From positions 1-6,994 of the forward strand of contig PMJT01000112.1 in the NCBI GenBank assembly GCA_003158495.1: a DNA stretch of 6,994 nt. The letters run 5' to 3'. This DNA is from Chloroflexota bacterium. Its GTDB lineage: Bacteria; Chloroflexota; Limnocylindria; Limnocylindrales; CSP1-4. The notes below the pieces were generated by a model, which saw only the letters and a program-made list of their open reading frames with translations, was not told where the DNA came from and did not search any database. Both the position numbers and the translations under genes were made by a program. Numbering within the stretch: the first letter of the stretch is position 1; every line of letters begins with the position of its first letter. Below are positions 5,911-6,994 of the stretch, in pieces.

Positions 5911-6615
5911 GTGAGCATGGCGAGCCCGGAGACCACCGACCAGACGCGCGACGGCAAGCTGTACCTGGCCGACTGGCGGCGGCGCGTCGCCGACCTCTAC
6001 GCCGAGGTCCGCCAGCTCTCCGCGGCCGATCCCGAAGCCGCCCACTTCCTGTGGCGGCAGGCGCGCGAAGCGCTCTACCGCGGTCATCCCAGTTCACCCG
6101 TGCCGGCCGAACGCCGCCCCGACTTCCGCGCGCTGCACTTCGCTTACGACCCCGGCCTGCGGTTTGAGCTGACGCTCGTCGCCGACGCGGCTGTACCCGT
6201 CGACACGCCCGCCCAGCCCGGCAGCCCCGGCGACCTCCCCCGTTTCAGCGCTGTCGCCTTGCCGGCCAGCACCGGCGAAGCGCCCGAATCAGACCGAATC
6301 GGCTGGCTCGACATCCCGCTTCCCGGCGCCGTTCGAAGGCTGGCGGTCTTCTGGCTGCGCGAGTACTCGGGCGGCATCTTCGTGCCGTTCCGCGACGTGA
6401 CCAACGGTACCGAGACCTACGGCGGCGGCCGCTACCTGCTGGACACGGCCAAGGGTGCTGACCTCGGGGGCGACGCCGGACGCGGCACGGTCGTGATCGA
6501 CTTCAACTTCGCCTACCAGCCGTCGTGCGCCTTCGATCCGCGCTGGTCGTGCCCGCTCGCGCCCCCGGAGAACCGGCTCGACGTCGATATCCGGGCGGGA
6601 GAACGGATCGCCTGA
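5911..6615 (+). CDS. DUF1684 family protein
   Basis: A 234-aa protein of unknown function, recognised by the DUF1684 pattern. It has LADWRRRVADLYAEVR near residue 20, a HPSSPVP segment near 60, FAYDPGLRFEL near 76-86 and a beta-rich middle with PLPG and LAVFWL. It then shows VPFRDVTNGTETYGGGRYLLDT (about 157-178) and FNFAYQPSCAFDPRWSCPLAPPENR (198-222) with Cys206 and Cys214. The conserved Gly/Tyr/Asn/Cys block near the C-terminus is the family hallmark. There is no signal peptide or membrane segment, so it is probably cytoplasmic. The start is GTG 5911 or ATG 5917: an in-frame TGA at 5878-5880 limits extension, and neither start has a strong ribosome site. It is 45 bases downstream of the AlkZ-like gene on the same strand, so co-transcription is likely. 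No reaction can be assigned. Confidence 0.88.
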   Translation: MSMASPETTDQTRDGKLYLADWRRRVADLYAEVRQLSAADPEAAHFLWRQAREALYRGHPSSPVPAERRPDFRALHFAYDPGLRFELTLVADAAVPVDTPAQPGSPGDLPRFSAVALPASTGEAPESDRIGWLDIPLPGAVRRLAVFWLREYSGGIFVPFRDVTNGTETYGGGRYLLDTAKGADLGGDAGRGTVVIDFNFAYQPSCAFDPRWSCPLAPPENRLDVDIRAGERIA

Positions 6616-6621
6616 CCCGGC

Positions 6622-6642
6622 CGCCCGCGCCGCCAACGGGCG
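6622..6642. terminator. Weak hairpin between convergent genes
   Basis: A 6-bp perfect stem, CGCCCG (6622-6627) with CGGGCG (6637-6642), closes a 9-base loop in the 40-base gap between two convergent stop codons. The position suits a shared bidirectional terminator. The stem is short for such a GC-rich region and has no T tract on either side, so chance pairing is quite possible. Confidence 0.25.
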
Positions 6643-6655
6643 CCGAGGCCCTCCT

Positions 6656-6994
6656 TCAGATACTCATCGAGTCGTACCACGCCCGGTATTCGCCGACCGA
6701 GCGGCCCCAGTCGAGGACCCGGCACATGGCCGGCAGGTTGGCGAGCAGCCTCCCGTAGTCGGCCGGGTGGTCGCGATACAGGTCTGCCGCGGCCAGGATT
6801 GCGTCCCCGAGCGCCTCGGCCTGGGCCCGGAAGAGCGGCGTCGTCGCGCGGACCGCCGGATCGAGCGCCCCCTGCATCGCCCGCTGCTGGACTTCCTGCC
6901 AGGCCCGGGTTGCCGGCACGGACTCCCGGTACAGGATCCCCGTGGCGTCCCCCGGGGCGATGCCGAAGTCGACGACCTGCTGCACGAGGCCGCC
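6656..6994 (-). CDS. Unrecognised protein, C-terminal part (enters from right edge)
   Basis: An open reading frame on the - strand with its stop (TGA) at 6656-6658, continuing in frame to the window edge; about 112 codons are visible. A GTG at 6983-6985 could be a start, but the frame stays open to the edge, so the gene is probably longer and truncated here. Third positions are almost all G or C, and the + strand has no competing gene here, which supports a real gene. The product looks soluble and mostly helical (stretches such as FRAQAEALGDAILAAADLYRDH), with an aromatic C-terminus CRVLDWGRSVGEYRAWYDSM. I recognise no family, catalytic motif, signal peptide or membrane segment. It converges with the DUF1684 gene, so it belongs to a different transcription unit. 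Confidence 0.7.
   Translation of the reverse strand, partial: GGLVQQVVDFGIAPGDATGILYRESVPATRAWQEVQQRAMQGALDPAVRATTPLFRAQAEALGDAILAAADLYRDHPADYGRLLANLPAMCRVLDWGRSVGEYRAWYDSMSI

Overview
The window is very GC-rich (about 70% by eye) with almost exclusively G/C third codon positions. The genes are closely packed on the + strand, except for one gene entering from the right edge on the - strand. The protein families (a DesK/NarL-type kinase with an FPSGRL membrane segment, a short ABC-2 exporter with its own TetR regulator, an AlkZ-like winged-helix protein, a DUF1684 protein) fit a high-GC Actinomycetota or Chloroflexota-like bacterium. This assignment is inferred from style and family content, not from a marker gene. 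I see no rRNA, tRNA, CRISPR array, insertion sequence or phage gene.

Region 1 (1-2139) is a two-component system: a membrane histidine kinase, whose 5' end lies outside the window, followed with an ATGA overlap by a NarL/LuxR-type response regulator. The kinase appears to carry a +1 frameshift near position 200. The conserved membrane segment before that point reads in one frame and everything after it in another. A GC-rich hairpin follows the regulator.

Region 2 (2230-4657) is a self-contained export operon: an ABC ATPase, an ABC-2 permease, and a TetR-family regulator overlapping the permease end. It is preceded by the clearest regulatory site in the window. A promoter with a perfect TTGACA -35 box runs directly into a 30-bp dyad made of two TGA-N8-TCA half sites, as expected for an operator bound by the downstream TetR protein. 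The simplest model is an autoregulated, ligand-inducible efflux cassette. The adjacent two-component system may be a second input, but nothing in the sequence proves it.

Region 3 (4711-6615) holds an AlkZ/YcaQ-like (HTH_42) winged-helix protein that keeps the QxQ pair used by AlkZ-type DNA glycosylases, then a DUF1684 protein of unknown function. Both begin with GTG and lack a clear Shine-Dalgarno sequence. An exporter next to a candidate alkylation-repair glycosylase suggests a possible genotoxin-tolerance neighbourhood; this is a hypothesis.

Region 4 (6656-6994, - strand) is the C-terminal part of an unrecognised gene convergent with the DUF1684 gene. No intergenic stretch exceeds 300 bases. 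The longest (2140-2353) contains the hairpin, promoter and operator.
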